Shown: positions 54,355 to 63,012 of the stretch, piece after piece | Layout of the letters: each line of letters opens with the position of its first letter | Numbering within the stretch: position 1 is the first letter of the stretch | Source of the DNA: Microbacteriaceae bacterium | GTDB lineage: Bacteria > Actinomycetota > Actinomycetes > Actinomycetales > Microbacteriaceae | Direction: 5' to 3' | Length of the DNA stretch: 64,000 nt | Assembly (NCBI GenBank): GCA_004297935.1 | Contig: SCRE01000021.1 | Span: forward strand, 231,848 to 295,847 | The notes under the pieces: model-generated | Told to the model about the DNA's origin: nothing | Databases searched by the model: none | What the model saw: only the letters and a program-made list of their open reading frames with translations | Made by a program: the position numbers and the translations under genes

Positions 54355-55095
54355 ATGAGCAAGCGGCTGGAAACAACTGATGGCATCAAAGATCGCCAGG
54401 TGGGGCTCATCACGGCAGATCCCACACCAACACTTCTCAATCTCCTGGCCTACCAGAGCATAGATTTTGTGGTTCTCGATGCTGAACAGACTTCATTGAC
54501 CCTGGAGCAATGCGCTCGCGTCGCTCAAAATCTGCGGGCCACCGACGTGACGGTCGCGGTTCGAGTGCCGGATCTTGACGAGTTGACACTCGTATCGTTC
54601 GCCAATACGGGCGTCGACGAAATCGTGCTGCCTCAAGTGAGACGTCTCTCACAGCTGGAGCACGCCGTACGAGTGACGCGATTCCCTCCATCGGGCACTC
54701 GTCCCCGGCAGGCGTCCTTCGCGACAGCTTTCGGTCAAGAGTTTTCTCACCTGCCGAGGATCACAGTGCTGTTCGAGACCGTCGATGCTGTTGATCGTGT
54801 TGACGAATTCTTGGCCTCTGAACACTTCGATGGCGGCTGGGTGGGCCCGTCTGACCTGGCAGCTGACCTGAGCGCCCATGGTAGAGGGGGTGCTGAGGCG
54901 GTACGCAGCGCCACCAAAGCAGTCGTCGATGCGGTCGCAACCTCTGAGAAAAGTATTGGAGTGCCAGCACCATCAATTGCTCGCGCTTTCGAGGTATTCG
55001 AAAGCGGTGCCGATCGATCGGCAGTTTACTGGGAACGTGAGTTGGCTTCCATGATGGCCGTTTTCGGAGAAGCGCGACACCGCCGAATGGACTGA
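54355..55095 (+). CDS. HpcH/HpaI-type aldolase family protein
   Basis: 246 residues of the pyruvate/oxaloacetate-type class II aldolase barrel. F-V-V-L-D-A-E-Q-T-S near residue 40, V-A-V-R-V-P-D, the metal Glu in V-L-F-E-T-V-D-A-V and the metal Asp in W-V-G-P-S-D-L-A match the family. It would cleave or join a 2-keto acid and an aldehyde. A GTG at 54325 gives ten more residues and is a possible start. It is first in the plus-strand operon with an amidohydrolase and an amidase, and so may release a C3 fragment from the carbon skeleton. Confidence 0.8.
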   Translation: MSKRLETTDGIKDRQVGLITADPTPTLLNLLAYQSIDFVVLDAEQTSLTLEQCARVAQNLRATDVTVAVRVPDLDELTLVSFANTGVDEIVLPQVRRLSQLEHAVRVTRFPPSGTRPRQASFATAFGQEFSHLPRITVLFETVDAVDRVDEFLASEHFDGGWVGPSDLAADLSAHGRGGAEAVRSATKAVVDAVATSEKSIGVPAPSIARAFEVFESGADRSAVYWERELASMMAVFGEARHRRMD

Positions 55096-55200
55096 GATCC
55101 CGCAGGAGTCAGATCATCCGTTTCCCATCCACGAGCGGGCCTTGGCCCGGTGAGGAGAAGAGTCGTTGACAACAGTTGTTGAGGGCTTGAACACAGCGCA

Positions 55201-56595
55201 ATGAATTCGGATGGGAAACGGATGCGCACGCTCATTCACGGCGGCACCCTCGTTCGCGGCGACTCGACGACAGCTATGGGCGCGCTCGTGCTGGACGGTG
55301 GTGTGATCACTGATGTTCTTGATCGGTGGGATCCGCAGCACACGTTCGACGGAGAGACGGTTAGCGCCTCTGGTTGTCTCGTCATGCCGGGGCTTGTCAA
55401 CAGTCACGCCCACGGGGTAACCGGAGGCCCCTTCATGCCCAGCGGCGCATCACCCCTCGAGGAACAAGTGTGGATGGGCAACCTGGATCGGCACCTTCTT
55501 GCCGGCACCACTACGGTGCTCAACCTGTGCGGCTTTTCCGGGATGGAGTCCGTCGCTGAGGCCGACCGCCGGCATGCAGTCAATGTTCGCGGTGCTACAA
55601 CCCATTTTCCCGAATCGTTCCGCGCGGCACGCTTGTCAGATGGCGGCGGCTTGCCATCGACGTTGTCCGATTGCGGTTGGTCTGCGGAGTCGATGGTGGA
55701 GGCCGGGGCCGTTGCGATTGGCGAGCTCGGTGGCGGGCAAACACTGGGCGGGGGCGGCCAGGATCTTGTTTACCTACCGGATGCGATCGAACGCTCCACG
55801 GGAATAAGAGTTTCACCGGTGCACGCACGAGAACTCAAGGAAGCCGCGCTCGGTCGCTTCATCGATCCAGACTTGTTCGAGACCGGCGCTTTTGCCTTCG
55901 CGGCACAGGAGGCAGGTCTCAGCGGTCGGATCAAACTGGCTGATCTTCGGGAGCTGGTGGTCACTACTGTCATGCCTTCGGTAGAACCGGCACGAAATGG
56001 TATCCGCGAAGGCGTTCTCGAAGCCGAGAGACTCGGAGTTCCGGCAATAGTGCACAGCGCTGCCGCGACACGGCAAATACTGCTGGACCTGATGAAAGAG
56101 ACTCGGAACCGAAACGTGAGGGTGATCGCCGGTCACGCCAACCATGCTTCCTACACGCCGGACGAAGCTCTCGAGATGGCGCAGCGCGGTCGAGAGGCCG
56201 GCTGGCTGAACGAGGTATCCACTTTCGACCTCCTCTACCGACGCCAAGCGGTCAAGACGCGCGACCATTGGGACAGGTTGCTGACCGAACCCGGACTGGT
56301 TGACACCATGGCGACCGACTACGGATCAGAAGGTCGTCACGACGAGCTGATCGGCGCCATACAAGATGTCGTCAGTCACGGTTTCCGCACCTTGCCAGAC
56401 GCAGTCGGCATGGCAACATCGGCGGCTGCAGAGGCGATCCCGGGGCTTGCGCCAAATCGGGGCCGGTTGGAGAGAGGCCGTATCGCCGACATCGTCGTCA
56501 CCGACGCCGATGACTTGCGCGATGTGAAGTTCGTCTACATTGACGGGATCTGTGTCGTTCGCAACGGAGATATCACGGAGGGTGCACATCGATGA
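55201..56595 (+). CDS. Amidohydrolase-superfamily enzyme
   Basis: 464 residues. Metal ligands are visible as V-N-S-H-A-H-G, V-H-S-A-A-A, A-G-H-A-N-H and the catalytic Asp in A-T-D-Y-G-S-E-G; a Glu in A-I-G-E-L-G-G-G may replace the carboxylated Lys, as in enamidase-like members. N- and C-terminal strands form the small beta-sandwich (I-V-V-T-D-A-D-D-L-R-D-V-K-F-V-Y-I-D-G). It probably hydrolyses a cyclic C-N bond. The alternative of an aminohydrolase (deaminase) cannot be excluded. Its stop overlaps the next start by 4 bases. Confidence 0.85.
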   Translation: MNSDGKRMRTLIHGGTLVRGDSTTAMGALVLDGGVITDVLDRWDPQHTFDGETVSASGCLVMPGLVNSHAHGVTGGPFMPSGASPLEEQVWMGNLDRHLLAGTTTVLNLCGFSGMESVAEADRRHAVNVRGATTHFPESFRAARLSDGGGLPSTLSDCGWSAESMVEAGAVAIGELGGGQTLGGGGQDLVYLPDAIERSTGIRVSPVHARELKEAALGRFIDPDLFETGAFAFAAQEAGLSGRIKLADLRELVVTTVMPSVEPARNGIREGVLEAERLGVPAIVHSAAATRQILLDLMKETRNRNVRVIAGHANHASYTPDEALEMAQRGREAGWLNEVSTFDLLYRRQAVKTRDHWDRLLTEPGLVDTMATDYGSEGRHDELIGAIQDVVSHGFRTLPDAVGMATSAAAEAIPGLAPNRGRLERGRIADIVVTDADDLRDVKFVYIDGICVVRNGDITEGAHR

Positions 56596-56786
56596 CTTCA
56601 GAGTTGACGCCCGAAGAGCGTGCCGTGGTGGCGGAGTTGGTTGGCCAGGACATCCTCCAGCTGGACCTGGCTGCGCTTGAAAATTCGGTGTGCGACTTCC
56701 GCAGGGGGATGTTGGATCTCAGGGCGAGTTTTGGCGCCTTACAAGCCAGCTCGACCGCAAGGGATCGGAGTTCGCGCGATGAGTGA
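56592..56786 (+). CDS. Small GatC/AtzG-like subunit of the downstream amidase
   Basis: 64 residues, helical: T-P-E-E-R-A-V-V-A-E-L-V-G-Q-D-I-L-Q-L-D-L-A-A-L. It overlaps the amidohydrolase gene (ATGA) and the amidase gene (8 bases). In cyanuric acid and biuret pathways the amidase AtzE needs a small GatC-like partner, AtzG, encoded just upstream, and size, order and overlap agree with that. Sequence similarity is too weak by eye to be certain. Confidence 0.6.
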   Translation: MTSELTPEERAVVAELVGQDILQLDLAALENSVCDFRRGMLDLRASFGALQASSTARDRSSRDE

Positions 56787-58197
56787 GATCTGGGAGTTGG
56801 GGATCTCCGACGTTGCCCGCGAATTACGCGCTCGATCTCTCAGTGCGCTCGAAGTCGTCAATTCGCTGCTTGATCGTCTGGACATGTCCGAGGACTTTGC
56901 TCGGGCCTGGGCATTCATTGATGCGGAGGGCGCTCGCTCGCAAGCCAGGGCGGCCGACAAGATCGCGGCAGCGGGGTCGCCGTTGGGCGTGCTGCACGGA
57001 ATACCGATAGGCATCAAAGACGTGATCGACGTAGCAGGCATGCCAACCGGTGGAGGCTCGGCATCGCTACGCGGCCGGCCGAATGCCCTGGCGGATGCTG
57101 GCGTTGTCCGTGCACTGCGCTCGTGCGGAGCAGTGATGTTGGGCAAGACCGTCACTCATGAGTTTGCGTTTGGTCAGGGAACGCCGCCGTCGCGTAATCC
57201 CTGGGATCCATCCCGTTACGCGGGTGGATCCAGTGTCGGGTCCGGAGTCGCGGTGGCTGTCGGCAGCGCATTGGGGACAATCGGGACCGACACCGGTGGG
57301 TCGGTACGGAATCCAGCGTCGGTCAATGGGCTCGTCGGCTTGAAACCGAGCGCGGGCCTCATCGACGGTTCCGGCGTGCTGAACGTGAGTCGCACCCTCG
57401 ATCAGGTGGGTGCGATTGCCCGGAATGTTGAGGATTGTTCGCTGCTATTTCAAGGAATGGTCGCGCAGTGCCATGCGAAGGATGTCCGAGAAGGAGCCCA
57501 TCGAAACCTTTCAGGCAAGGAAAGCCGTTCTCCGCGCGTTGCGGTGGATCGGTCCTCGTGGGCGGAATGGGGCGTGACCGTCGGCGTGCAAGAGGCCGTC
57601 GACGACGCGATCTCGACGCTCGGCGATTTGGGCATCGAGATTGTTGAGATGTCATTCCCGAACATGTCGATGGCCCTGCCGGCAAGTTTGGCAATCGCGT
57701 TGTCCGAGGCCACTGAATACCACCGCCACCGCTTGAGGCACCACGCTCCAGACTACCTCGCCGAGACGCGGGTAATGCTTGAGACCGGCGCGTTGGTGAG
57801 CGCGGCAGATGTCACCTTCGCTCACGAAGTGCGAGCATCGCTTCGGTCGTCACTGCACAGGGCAATGGAAGAGTCGGGGCTTACCGCAGTGGTGTCCCCG
57901 ACACTTCCAGCTATCGCACCCCTCGTCGACGAGATGACGCATGAGTTGACAGCGAGCACGGGGGATCAGTCGCTGTCGAGCGCCGTTCGCATTTTGTCGC
58001 CTGCCAATATGACCGGAATGCCGGCTCTCAGTGTGCCCTGTGGTTTCGCATCGGGCCAGCCGGTTGGCCTGCATGTGATGGGGCCTCTGTTCAGCGACGC
58101 CATGCTGTTGGAGCTTGCAAGATCCTACGAAGACGCGACACTTTGGCACAGCTACGTGCCGGTACGAACTCTGCCCGCCCAATCGGAGAACCTGTAG
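56779..58197 (+). CDS. Amidase-signature hydrolase (AtzE/GatA-like)
   Basis: 472 residues with the Ser-cisSer-Lys triad: Lys80 in I-G-I-K-D-V, the cis-Ser in Y-A-G-G-S-S-V-G-S-G near residue 151 and nucleophile Ser175 in G-T-D-T-G-G-S-V-R. It hydrolyses a linear amide, releasing ammonia or an amine. With the small upstream partner it resembles AtzE, which acts on 1-carboxybiuret. The substrate here is unknown; a carbamoylated or amide intermediate of the island pathway is the natural guess. Confidence 0.9.
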   Translation: MSEIWELGISDVARELRARSLSALEVVNSLLDRLDMSEDFARAWAFIDAEGARSQARAADKIAAAGSPLGVLHGIPIGIKDVIDVAGMPTGGGSASLRGRPNALADAGVVRALRSCGAVMLGKTVTHEFAFGQGTPPSRNPWDPSRYAGGSSVGSGVAVAVGSALGTIGTDTGGSVRNPASVNGLVGLKPSAGLIDGSGVLNVSRTLDQVGAIARNVEDCSLLFQGMVAQCHAKDVREGAHRNLSGKESRSPRVAVDRSSWAEWGVTVGVQEAVDDAISTLGDLGIEIVEMSFPNMSMALPASLAIALSEATEYHRHRLRHHAPDYLAETRVMLETGALVSAADVTFAHEVRASLRSSLHRAMEESGLTAVVSPTLPAIAPLVDEMTHELTASTGDQSLSSAVRILSPANMTGMPALSVPCGFASGQPVGLHVMGPLFSDAMLLELARSYEDATLWHSYVPVRTLPAQSENL

Positions 58198-58268
58198 GAC
58201 CCGCTCCAGCCGCGCAGCCCGAGCGTTCTCCAGGAGAATTCCACGACGGTATTATGGCGTTACGTCGT

Positions 58269-59108
58269 CTATTCAGGCTGGCTCAGTTGTGTCTCGTACA
58301 CTTGCCGATGCGCTGCGAGTGACACCCTGAGCATCGAATCAACATCGTTTATGACGTTGCCATGGGCAGGTGCGACGAATTGTGTCGGGTGTTCGGAAAG
58401 AAACTGTTCAATGTCGGAAAACGTGGATGTCACATCGACGAAACGGGTCCAGTACAGTGCTCGTCCGGTGCCATATGCCGCTTGCTCGACGGTCGGAGGA
58501 ACCGACATCTCGTTCGACAGAAGCCTGCATTGGCCCGGGCGGTGAGCTGGCTCGTCAATCTCGAACGGTGGGTCGTCGATTGCGTCGTGGATATACGAGA
58601 AGCCGTCTGAAACGAACAGGGCCTGCGCCCGTCGATCGTACGCCCAGAGCGTATTGGGTAGATCGCGTATATATGCCGGCACCGCGCACAGCTGGTGGTC
58701 GCCCAGATCCAGGACATCCCCGGCCACCATGGGCTGAAGGCGGTCCGAAATCTCGGGAAAGTGCACGCCATAGTCGCGTGTATCGCCGACCACCACCGCT
58801 CCGGGATACATCTCAAGCAGTGAGAGAAGGTTGCCGGCATGCGGTAACTCGGGGTGGGTAGGAAAGACATAGTCGAGTTTTCGATCACCCAGCAGGCCCC
58901 GTAACTCGACACTGATCATCGGCCAGTGCCGAGGATCGCCGGTGTCGACAAGGATCGTGCGTTCAGAACCCATGACAAGGTACGTGGAGACATGGTAGTG
59001 AATCGGAGTGGGCGTGCTTGGCCCGAGTATCTCCATGCAGCCGCCCAGCCAGTAGACGCCATCGGTGACTTCCCGGGCTTCCATTCCCTCAAGAGTGGTA
59101 GTGGTCAT
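58269..59108 (-). CDS. MBL-fold protein with H-x-E-x-P-H metal motif (ODP/flavodiiron-like)
   Basis: 279 residues. The metallo-beta-lactamase fold is seen in I-L-V-D-T-G-D, then F-P-T-H-P-E-L-P-H-A-G-N near residue 84, A-L-F-V-S-D-G-F and A-P-A-H-G-N-V-I near the end. H-x-E in place of H-x-H-x-D-H is the mark of the oxygen-binding di-iron (ODP/flavodiiron) branch. No flavodoxin domain is attached. Its ATG overlaps the stop of a degenerate MBL gene as ATGA. Could be a hydrolase or a di-iron redox protein; the sequence does not decide. Last gene of the operon. Confidence 0.82.
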   Translation of the reverse strand: MTTTTLEGMEAREVTDGVYWLGGCMEILGPSTPTPIHYHVSTYLVMGSERTILVDTGDPRHWPMISVELRGLLGDRKLDYVFPTHPELPHAGNLLSLLEMYPGAVVVGDTRDYGVHFPEISDRLQPMVAGDVLDLGDHQLCAVPAYIRDLPNTLWAYDRRAQALFVSDGFSYIHDAIDDPPFEIDEPAHRPGQCRLLSNEMSVPPTVEQAAYGTGRALYWTRFVDVTSTFSDIEQFLSEHPTQFVAPAHGNVINDVDSMLRVSLAAHRQVYETQLSQPE

Positions 59109-60034
59109 TGGGGAAACCGTTCCAGCGCGTCCATCATCAACCGGTGCTGCAAAGCGACCACCTTCTTGCCTGTGAAAACCCTGCCATGGGTGGGTGCGAG
59201 CGATCGGATTCGCCGCTCGCCAAAGATCTCGATCAGATCCTGGACGACCCGGGAAGCATCGGTGAGTGTCAGCCAGGAGAATTTCGCCAGAACCTGGTCG
59301 AGAACGCAACGTGGGTCGACGGAATCGTCCTCATCCGTAACAAAGTATTCATCCCGGTCAGGAACGCTACGAGCGTGGGCAAACGAGTCCGACGTGAACA
59401 ACACCTGCGACACGGGGTCGTAGGGCCATAACGTAGGCAGCAGGCGCAGCCGAGGCGCGAACAGTTCGAGAGCGATGCCGGCGACGGGTTCAAGAGCGAG
59501 CGGACTTCGTTCTTTCACCGAAATGCGACGGACTTGAGCCGCCGCCCGCGGGACCGTGATCCCCCCGGTGAAGTAGATAGCTTCGACAGGGAACCTTGCC
59601 TCTATGGCCGGTATGTTGAGGCAGCAATCCATCTCGGTGCGCGTGAGCACGATGAAGAACGGCAGGTCGCGATCCAGCAACGGCTCAAGCTGATCAAGGA
59701 TTCTCGGCAGGTGGAGGCGAACACCCGCATCGATGAGAACTGAGCCATGTTCGTTCTTGATCAGATAGCAGTTCAGCGGTTGACTGCCTCGTACGGAGCT
59801 TGGTGCCCAACTGACATTGCCATCGAGTGCGATCGTGCCGCCGAGCCTATGCACCCTCCCTCCGGCAAAACCCTCCGGCACGGCACCTAATGTTGTAACC
59901 ACAGCCGCGACCACCTCACCACCATCCCGCGCGGGAAGGTCCAGCTGCACTCCTCGCAGCGAGGACAGTCCTTCACATCGGCAAGATGGGCTGTCATGAA
60001 TTTCGTCATTCTCTGGTTTTCGGGGGTCATTCAT
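59105..60034 (-). CDS. MBL-fold protein with degenerate metal motif (T-R-x-E-M-D-C)
   Basis: 309 residues. The fold is kept (V-L-I-D-A-G-V, V-L-F-T-S-D-S-F, A-P-T-H-G-R-V-F) but the metal motif reads L-T-R-T-E-M-D-C-C-L-N near residue 130, so the first His is Arg and the last is Cys. An N-terminal 70-residue region with Cys precedes the domain. It is directly coupled to the intact MBL gene downstream and overlaps the cupin stop by 8 bases. It may be a structural or regulatory partner in a heteromer. Confidence 0.78.
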   Translation of the reverse strand: MNDPRKPENDEIHDSPSCRCEGLSSLRGVQLDLPARDGGEVVAAVVTTLGAVPEGFAGGRVHRLGGTIALDGNVSWAPSSVRGSQPLNCYLIKNEHGSVLIDAGVRLHLPRILDQLEPLLDRDLPFFIVLTRTEMDCCLNIPAIEARFPVEAIYFTGGITVPRAAAQVRRISVKERSPLALEPVAGIALELFAPRLRLLPTLWPYDPVSQVLFTSDSFAHARSVPDRDEYFVTDEDDSVDPRCVLDQVLAKFSWLTLTDASRVVQDLIEIFGERRIRSLAPTHGRVFTGKKVVALQHRLMMDALERFPQ

Positions 60035-60449
60035 CAGGGATGAATGACCACCCGCTTGCCGCACTCATCCCCACGACGAGATCGACTGGCAGGTCCGTGT
60101 CGTTGGTGATTCCATGCCTTACGTAGCGAGGAATATATATTGCGTCCTGTGGCTTGGCTCGGAAGCTACGATCACCCAGGTGGATCAGTGGTTGTCCCGA
60201 GATGACCACGTAGAACTCTGAGACATCGGGGTGGTGATGCCGGATATGATGTTGACCCGGCAAAATACGTCCCCAGCTGACGTTGAGGTCGTCGGAGCCG
60301 CACAAGTCTGGCGTAATCAAAGGGCACACAAGCCCTTCATCGCGTTGCCCACGCTGGCCAACTTTGTCCAGCTCGGAGAATCCCACCTCTGCAACATTGT
60401 GCACGAGCTTCTCGGTATCCGAGTTGTGGTCGTTAGGCATTCGTTGCAC
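60027..60449 (-). CDS. Cupin-domain protein
   Basis: 140 residues with one cupin barrel: motif 1 is P-G-Q-H-H-I-R-H-H-H-P-D-V-S-E-F-Y-V-V-I-S-G and motif 2 P-Q-D-A-I-Y-I-P-R-Y-V-R-H-G. The His-rich first motif and the Glu should bind one metal. Such small cupins may be (S)-ureidoglycine aminohydrolase-like enzymes or isomerases; here the role is open. GTG at 60449 overlaps the deacetylase stop (TAGTG); an ATG three codons later is an alternative. Confidence 0.82.
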   Translation of the reverse strand: MQRMPNDHNSDTEKLVHNVAEVGFSELDKVGQRGQRDEGLVCPLITPDLCGSDDLNVSWGRILPGQHHIRHHHPDVSEFYVVISGQPLIHLGDRSFRAKPQDAIYIPRYVRHGITNDTDLPVDLVVGMSAASGWSFIPDE

Positions 60450-61378
60450 TATCCCACGCTCGTGACTGTCTCGTACATGTCTTGCTGTCGCGGAGCATGA
60501 TCAATCCACCGTTGAGCGATCTGGGCACGCGTAGCGAACCAGACACCCTCCTGGGCGAGCGCGTACTCGATGAAACGTCGAAGCGCTATGGCAACGCCAG
60601 GGCGGCCGCCAATGCGCGTGTGGATGCCCACGGACATCATCTTTGGAACCGTCTCGCCTTCAATCATGAGCATGTCCAGGCTGTCCTTGAGAACGGTCAG
60701 AAAGTCCTCTGCCGTAGCCAAACTCCCGGATCCCCAGAACCGCCCATCGTTGGTGTCTCCCGCATACGGAACAATCAGATGCCGTTTCCCGCCGGCCGGA
60801 ACAAAATAAGGCAGGTCGTCGCTGTAGGAGTTGGAGTCGTACAGAAAGCCTTCATTGACGAGGATCTCACGAGTGCGTTCGGTGATGCCATCGCGCAGGT
60901 AGAAACCGACTGGGCGAACACCGGTGGTGTTCTCAATCGATGCAATGCACCTGCGGATATCCGCGAGCTCTTCATCGAAGTCCATCCCGATTGTGCCACG
61001 CCATCGATATCCGTGGCACGCGACTTCGTGCCCATCTCTCGTCATCGCCTTCGCAGCTTCCGGATTGCGTTCGAGTGCTAGGCCACATCCGAAAACGGTC
61101 GATCGTATGTCAAACTCTCTGAGAATATTGAGCAGTCGCCAGACACCGGCCCGGCTGCCGTACTCGAAGAAGGACTCCTTCATCATGCTACGGCGCTCGG
61201 GTGGGCTGGACCAGCCGCCGAAGACGGCGATGTCCTCGTCGGAATCGTCCCCCAACGCTATCGAGCTCTCGGCGCCTTCTTCGTAATTCAGGGCAATCGA
61301 CACCGCAACCTTCGCACCCCCCGGCCACTGAACGACCGGTGGTGTCTCCCCGTAGCCGATTAGATCCCGCTCAGCCAT
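60449..61378 (-). CDS. PuuE/allantoinase-like polysaccharide deacetylase-family hydrolase
   Basis: 309 residues of the NodB-type carbohydrate esterase 4 barrel, PuuE branch: V-S-I-A-L-N-Y-E-E-G-A-E near residue 27, E-Y-G-S-R-A-G-V-W-R-L-L, H-E-V-A-C-H-G-Y-R-W and F-Y-L-R-D-G near 160. PuuE proteins are metal-independent allantoinases; others act on formyl amides. Ring opening of a cyclic ureide would fit the hydantoinase and amidase genes of the island. It overlaps the cysteine hydrolase gene by 8 bases. Confidence 0.87.
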   Translation of the reverse strand: MAERDLIGYGETPPVVQWPGGAKVAVSIALNYEEGAESSIALGDDSDEDIAVFGGWSSPPERRSMMKESFFEYGSRAGVWRLLNILREFDIRSTVFGCGLALERNPEAAKAMTRDGHEVACHGYRWRGTIGMDFDEELADIRRCIASIENTTGVRPVGFYLRDGITERTREILVNEGFLYDSNSYSDDLPYFVPAGGKRHLIVPYAGDTNDGRFWGSGSLATAEDFLTVLKDSLDMLMIEGETVPKMMSVGIHTRIGGRPGVAIALRRFIEYALAQEGVWFATRAQIAQRWIDHAPRQQDMYETVTSVG

Positions 61379-62063
61379 GATGGGGTAGCACCCCCTGCGC
61401 TGCTGCTTGTTCCCAAACCGCGACCGCTTCGTCGAGCTTGCACATGTCGTGTCGGGCGCGCATGACAGTCATGGCCGCGTCATGTATTGCAACGTCGTAT
61501 GCCCCGACTGCGTCCTCAATGAGCACCGCGTAGAAATCATTGTGCGTGGCGTCACGTAGAGTCGCTTCCACGCAACCACCTGTCGAAATGCCAACGATTG
61601 CCACCGACTCGATTCCCTGGCTTCGCAGGAGGAGCGCTAGATCGGTTCCGACAAAAGCGCTGGGTCGACGTTTGGTGATAATCCGTTCACCAACGTTGGG
61701 AGTGCACTCGACGCAAAAATCGGTTGCAGGGTCGCCAGCAAGGCTTAGTCGACCCAAATCAATATCACGCCCATTGCCGATCCGATACAACGCACGAAGC
61801 CATGCGGGGGGAGAGCTCTGCGCATCTGGAAGGTTTTCAACCCGCACGTGGAAGATCGTCACTCCGCTCTCCCTTGCCGCGTTGATTGCTCGTTCACAAC
61901 TGCTCACGACTTGGGGCATCATCGAAAGATCGTGCCCTTCGCCAATGGTGCCGCCCCTTGAGACTGCTCCCTGTTGCATGTCAATGACGACGAGTGCAGT
62001 CGTTGCCGGATCGAGCAACTCTTCCAACGTGTCACGAACGGGTTTACCGCATATTTCGATCAT
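61371..62063 (-). CDS. Isochorismatase-family cysteine hydrolase (N-carbamoylsarcosine amidase/BiuH-like)
   Basis: 230 residues. The triad is visible: Asp in V-V-I-D-M-Q-Q-G near residue 26, Lys in I-T-K-R-R-P-S-A-F near 120 and Cys164 in G-I-S-T-G-G-C-V-E-A-T. T-G-G-C-V is the hydrolase form of the motif. Relatives hydrolyse N-carbamoyl compounds or biuret to an amine plus ammonia and CO2. The ATG at 62063 follows AGAGGG. It lies 76 bases after an MBL gene and overlaps the deacetylase gene, giving a likely ring-opening and decarbamoylation pair. Confidence 0.87.
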   Translation of the reverse strand: MIEICGKPVRDTLEELLDPATTALVVIDMQQGAVSRGGTIGEGHDLSMMPQVVSSCERAINAARESGVTIFHVRVENLPDAQSSPPAWLRALYRIGNGRDIDLGRLSLAGDPATDFCVECTPNVGERIITKRRPSAFVGTDLALLLRSQGIESVAIVGISTGGCVEATLRDATHNDFYAVLIEDAVGAYDVAIHDAAMTVMRARHDMCKLDEAVAVWEQAAAQGVLPHHG

Positions 62064-62139
62064 TTCGTCCCTCTGAGTAGTCCACACAAGGATTCCAGCG
62101 CGTTGATCTGTGACAGAGTCCGGCTGGAATTGGAATCCG

Positions 62140-63012
62140 TCAGCCTCGGAATGCGTGCTTGTGGCCGGCACGAACGATGGGAAGCACTTCGCTCAAATTG
62201 GTGATGACGTTCCCGTGAGTTGGGCAGACTATCTTCACCTCAAGCCTTTCGGCCACCTCAGCGACGCGCGCATAGAGCTCTTCCGCATCGTCGACAAATC
62301 TCGAGAAATACAGTGCGCTGCCGGTGAAGAACGCCGCATTCTCAACCGCAATGGGTTGACGAAGCTCGTCGGTCGTGAGGGCACATTCACCTGGCAGGTG
62401 GAAGGGGTCCTCATCATCAAGTTCCGGCCTGTGCATATAGCAGAATCCATCAGCGGTGAAGAGTGCACGCGCCTTCGGGGCGTATCCCCACTGCGTATTC
62501 GGCAAGTCACGGATCATGGCCTCCAGGACTACGAATTCGTATCCGCCTCCGAGGTCGATGCGGTCGCCTTCCTTGGTCCCATCGAGGCTGTCAATGACCT
62601 CCGGGTAGAAGAGGTGGTAATCACGTATGTCACCGATCACCTTCAACTGTGGGTATTTGGCGACAAGACGCGGCAGGTTTCCGGTGTGCGGGAGTTCGGG
62701 ATGCGTCGCAAAAAGGTACGTCAACGGCTGGCCGTCAAGAACTTTGTCGAGTACCTGCTCAATGGCGTCCCAACTGGACGGTGCACCGGTATCGACAAGC
62801 AAACTTGCCTCGGTGCCTTGAACAAGATATGCGGAGTTGTGCCCGTGGATGAGACGACCATCAATTTCGAAAGGTAGGCATGCGCCGATCCACGTGACGC
62901 CGTCGCCTACTACCCGGGGCAGGTCTCGACTCAGTTGACGCGACATCGCCTCGACGTCGACATTCGCGATCGATTGCCCTTTGTTCTTGCCAGATGGCAT
63001 TTGATCAGCCAT
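62140..63012 (-). CDS. MBL-fold protein with H-x-E-x-P-H metal motif, second copy
   Basis: 290 residues. It parallels the MBL protein at 58269: L-L-V-D-T-G-A, F-A-T-H-P-E-L-P-H-T-G-N near residue 103, D-I-R-D-Y-H-L-F-Y-P-E, L-F-T-A-D-G-F-C-Y and C-P-T-H-G-N-V-I. The two differ clearly in sequence, so the duplication is old or they were recruited separately. The ATG at 63012 overlaps the stop of the degenerate MBL gene (TAATG). It precedes the cysteine hydrolase gene. Confidence 0.82.
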   Translation of the reverse strand: MADQMPSGKNKGQSIANVDVEAMSRQLSRDLPRVVGDGVTWIGACLPFEIDGRLIHGHNSAYLVQGTEASLLVDTGAPSSWDAIEQVLDKVLDGQPLTYLFATHPELPHTGNLPRLVAKYPQLKVIGDIRDYHLFYPEVIDSLDGTKEGDRIDLGGGYEFVVLEAMIRDLPNTQWGYAPKARALFTADGFCYMHRPELDDEDPFHLPGECALTTDELRQPIAVENAAFFTGSALYFSRFVDDAEELYARVAEVAERLEVKIVCPTHGNVITNLSEVLPIVRAGHKHAFRG

